Part shown: one piece after another, positions 62,337 to 64,000 of the stretch
Position numbering within the stretch: the stretch's first letter is position 1
Layout of the letters: each line of letters opens with the position of its first letter
Assembly: GCF_024347595.1 (NCBI RefSeq)
Contig: NZ_AP025507.1
Location: forward strand, 1,860,001-1,924,000
DNA from: Vibrio pomeroyi
GTDB taxonomy: Bacteria; Pseudomonadota; Gammaproteobacteria; Enterobacterales; Vibrionaceae
DNA length: 64,000 nucleotides
Direction of reading: 5' to 3'
Program-made: the position numbers and the translations under genes
Notes under the pieces: model-generated
What the model saw: the letters and a program-made list of their open reading frames with translations, nothing else
Told to the model about the DNA's origin: nothing
Database searches by the model: none

Positions 62337-64000
62337 ATGCACTCATCAAAACCAACGCACGACTCAGAAAACAGCCACACACCTGAGCATTGCTTCACTC
62401 GTTTTCAACAGCCGATCGAGTCATATTCGTTGCCTGAGCGTTTCACCTTCCCGTTCTATTATGAACCGCACCCACTGTGTGAGATTGCCTCACACCAGCT
62501 TCAACAATACCTAGAAACACAAACCGATTGGCAACATGACTTCGGACTCGATTCTGATACTGGTCGCGGCAAGATGTTTGGCGTGTTATTGGTGAGAAGC
62601 CCAGAAGGTGAACTGGGGTACTTCTCTGCTTTCTCTGGGAAAATCGCCGACCAAAACCTGCTGCCCCACTTTGTGCCACCAGTATTCGATATGTTGAGCA
62701 GCGGCAGCTTTTTCCATCAAGATACGGCTGACATGATGGCTGTGAATGCGAAATTTAAAGCGCTGCAAGTGAACGCTGAATATCTCGAATTGTGTGAGCA
62801 GTTAGCACAACAGAAAGCACAGGCAGAAAAAGAAATCGAAGCGCAACGCTTGTTGATTATTGAAGGCCGAAAAACACGTAAAGAGCAACGTGAGCAGGGC
62901 AAAGAAAACCTTGATGAGCAAGCTTTCGAACAGCTAAATAATGATCTAAACAAAGCCAGTGTTGCCGACAAGAATCAGCAGAAATATCTTAAGCTCAACT
63001 GGGAACAAACTCTGAATGAGCTTCAAGGCAAAGTTGACGTGTTTACGACTCAATTAGCTGAGCTCAAAGAGCAAAGAGCACACATTTCTCATCAACTTCA
63101 ACATAAGCTGTTTTCACAATACGCTTTCCAAAATGCGGAAGGCAATGTCGAAGACCTTAACCAGATCTTTGAAAATACGCCAAACAAGATTCCACCAGCA
63201 GGTTCTGGCGAATGTGCAGCCCCAAAACTTCTACAATATGCGTATCTGAATGGCTATGAACCACTGGCACTGGCTGAATTTTGGTGGGGCCGTTCACCGA
63301 AGTCTGAAATTCGCAAACATAAGAAATACTACGCTTCTTGCCAAAGCAAATGTGTACCGATTTTAGGCCACATGATGAAAGGTCTAGAAGTCGATCCAAA
63401 CCCATTGCTAGAAAACCCTGCAGAAGGCAAAGACCTCGATATCTTGTTCCAAGACGATCACATCGTTGTGGTACACAAGCCAGCCGGTTTTCTATCCGTA
63501 CCAGGCAAAACCATCAAAGATTCGGCCTATACTCGCGTTCAAGAAATGCATCCTGATGTTGAAGGCCCATTTGTGATTCACCGTTTGGACATGGCGACCT
63601 CTGGCATTCTGATATTCGCGCTTACACGACGTGCGAACAAAAGCTTGCAGAAGCAGTTCATTACTCGTGAAGTCGAAAAGCGATACGTCGCAATGATTGA
63701 AGGCGTTCTAACGGAAGATGAAGGTTATGTTCGCTTGCCATTACGTGGCGATTTGTACGATCGTCCTCGCCAGATTGTCTGCTTCGAACACGGCAAGCCA
63801 GCTGAAACCAAGTGGGAAGTGATTGAGCGAAATCAAGAAACAACCAAGGTTTATCTGCACCCGAAAACTGGTCGTACGCACCAATTACGCGTTCACTGTT
63901 CACACGAAGAAGGGCTTAACATGCCAATCGTTGGTGACGGCTTGTATGGCAACAAAGCAGACCGTCTTCACCTGCACGCTGAAAGGCTTGCGCTGCATCA
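62337..64000 (+). CDS. RluA-family pseudouridine synthase with coiled-coil N-terminal extension (truncated by window edge)
   Basis: Open from ATG 62337 to the window end (554 codons visible). The catalytic domain shows VVHKPAGFLSVPG, IHRLDMATSG with catalytic D418, KRYVAMIEG and HPKTGRTHQLRVH. Before it is a long N-terminal part: a segment with FYYEPHPLCEIA, then a Gln/Glu/Lys-rich coiled coil at about 135-255. Classical RluA/RluC lack this. It should modify rRNA or tRNA uridines; the target is unknown. The end of the gene is missing. Confidence 0.88.
   Translation, partial: MHSSKPTHDSENSHTPEHCFTRFQQPIESYSLPERFTFPFYYEPHPLCEIASHQLQQYLETQTDWQHDFGLDSDTGRGKMFGVLLVRSPEGELGYFSAFSGKIADQNLLPHFVPPVFDMLSSGSFFHQDTADMMAVNAKFKALQVNAEYLELCEQLAQQKAQAEKEIEAQRLLIIEGRKTRKEQREQGKENLDEQAFEQLNNDLNKASVADKNQQKYLKLNWEQTLNELQGKVDVFTTQLAELKEQRAHISHQLQHKLFSQYAFQNAEGNVEDLNQIFENTPNKIPPAGSGECAAPKLLQYAYLNGYEPLALAEFWWGRSPKSEIRKHKKYYASCQSKCVPILGHMMKGLEVDPNPLLENPAEGKDLDILFQDDHIVVVHKPAGFLSVPGKTIKDSAYTRVQEMHPDVEGPFVIHRLDMATSGILIFALTRRANKSLQKQFITREVEKRYVAMIEGVLTEDEGYVRLPLRGDLYDRPRQIVCFEHGKPAETKWEVIERNQETTKVYLHPKTGRTHQLRVHCSHEEGLNMPIVGDGLYGNKADRLHLHAERLALH

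Noticed and set aside
1..64000. CRISPR array, tRNA, rRNA, integron or complete insertion sequence
   Set aside because: No regularly spaced repeats, no tRNA-like cloverleafs or rRNA segments noticed, and no transposase or integrase frame among the coding regions.

Overview
The window reads as an ordinary gammaproteobacterial chromosome from the genus Vibrio, most like the Splendidus group. The evidence is two Qrr-type quorum-sensing small RNAs with LuxO-type operators, DUF3612 and DUF3541 proteins, a long-form GAPDH, a YiaW/YiaV pair and many cyclic-di-GMP enzymes. Gene order suggests an accessory-rich stretch, perhaps the second chromosome, but that is inference. I see no rRNA, tRNA, CRISPR array, integron or intact insertion sequence.

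Layout. 1-7.7 kb: a truncated membrane sensor, a 478-residue GAPDH, and the hcp-hcr nitrosative-stress genes. Upstream of hcp is a sigma-54 promoter with NorR-like GT-N7-AC sites. Then come a small membrane protein and a lipoprotein hydrolase. 7.8-14.6 kb: amino-acid export (LysE, LysR, Lrp, YjeH), a MocR regulator divergent from a flavin-binding PNPOx-like protein, and a urea transporter. 14.6-17.4 kb: an AraC regulator and a DUF3302/HlyD pair. 17.5-25.5 kb: two convergent qrr genes enclosing codB-codA, a cold-shock gene, a diguanylate cyclase, a catalytically degenerate malate-synthase-G-like protein and a DUF3612 regulator. 25.7-31 kb: RhlE helicase, a CHASE-GGDEF protein and a DUF3541 protein. 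30.5-39.1 kb, minus strand: a tripartite RND efflux operon, followed by a two-component system and a methyltransferase. 39.2-44.7 kb: small membrane proteins, a NupC-type transporter with a 39-codon upstream ORF, a lipoprotein, a truncated PTS IIA fragment, an HD-GYP protein and an acetyltransferase. 44.9-56.9 kb: an RstA/RstB-like pair, three large c-di-GMP proteins (one a ToxR-type DNA-binding/EAL fusion), a lone prepilin and a small beta-barrel. 57-59.1 kb: a GntR-ABC operon with a clear operator. 60-64 kb: an ABM monooxygenase, a DUF925 nucleotidyltransferase, a RibD-like deaminase, a Nudix hydrolase and a truncated RluA-family pseudouridine synthase.

Two themes stand out. Signalling for the motile/sessile switch: two quorum-sensing sRNAs plus six c-di-GMP enzymes (two GGDEF, two GGDEF-EAL, one EAL with a DNA-binding domain, one HD-GYP). 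Sigma-54 control: three promoters with exact GG-N10-GC spacing, two for qrr and one for hcp. The least expected items are the paired qrr genes, the wHTH-TM-periplasmic-TM-EAL protein, the inactive malate-synthase-G fragment and the 39-codon ORF before nupC.
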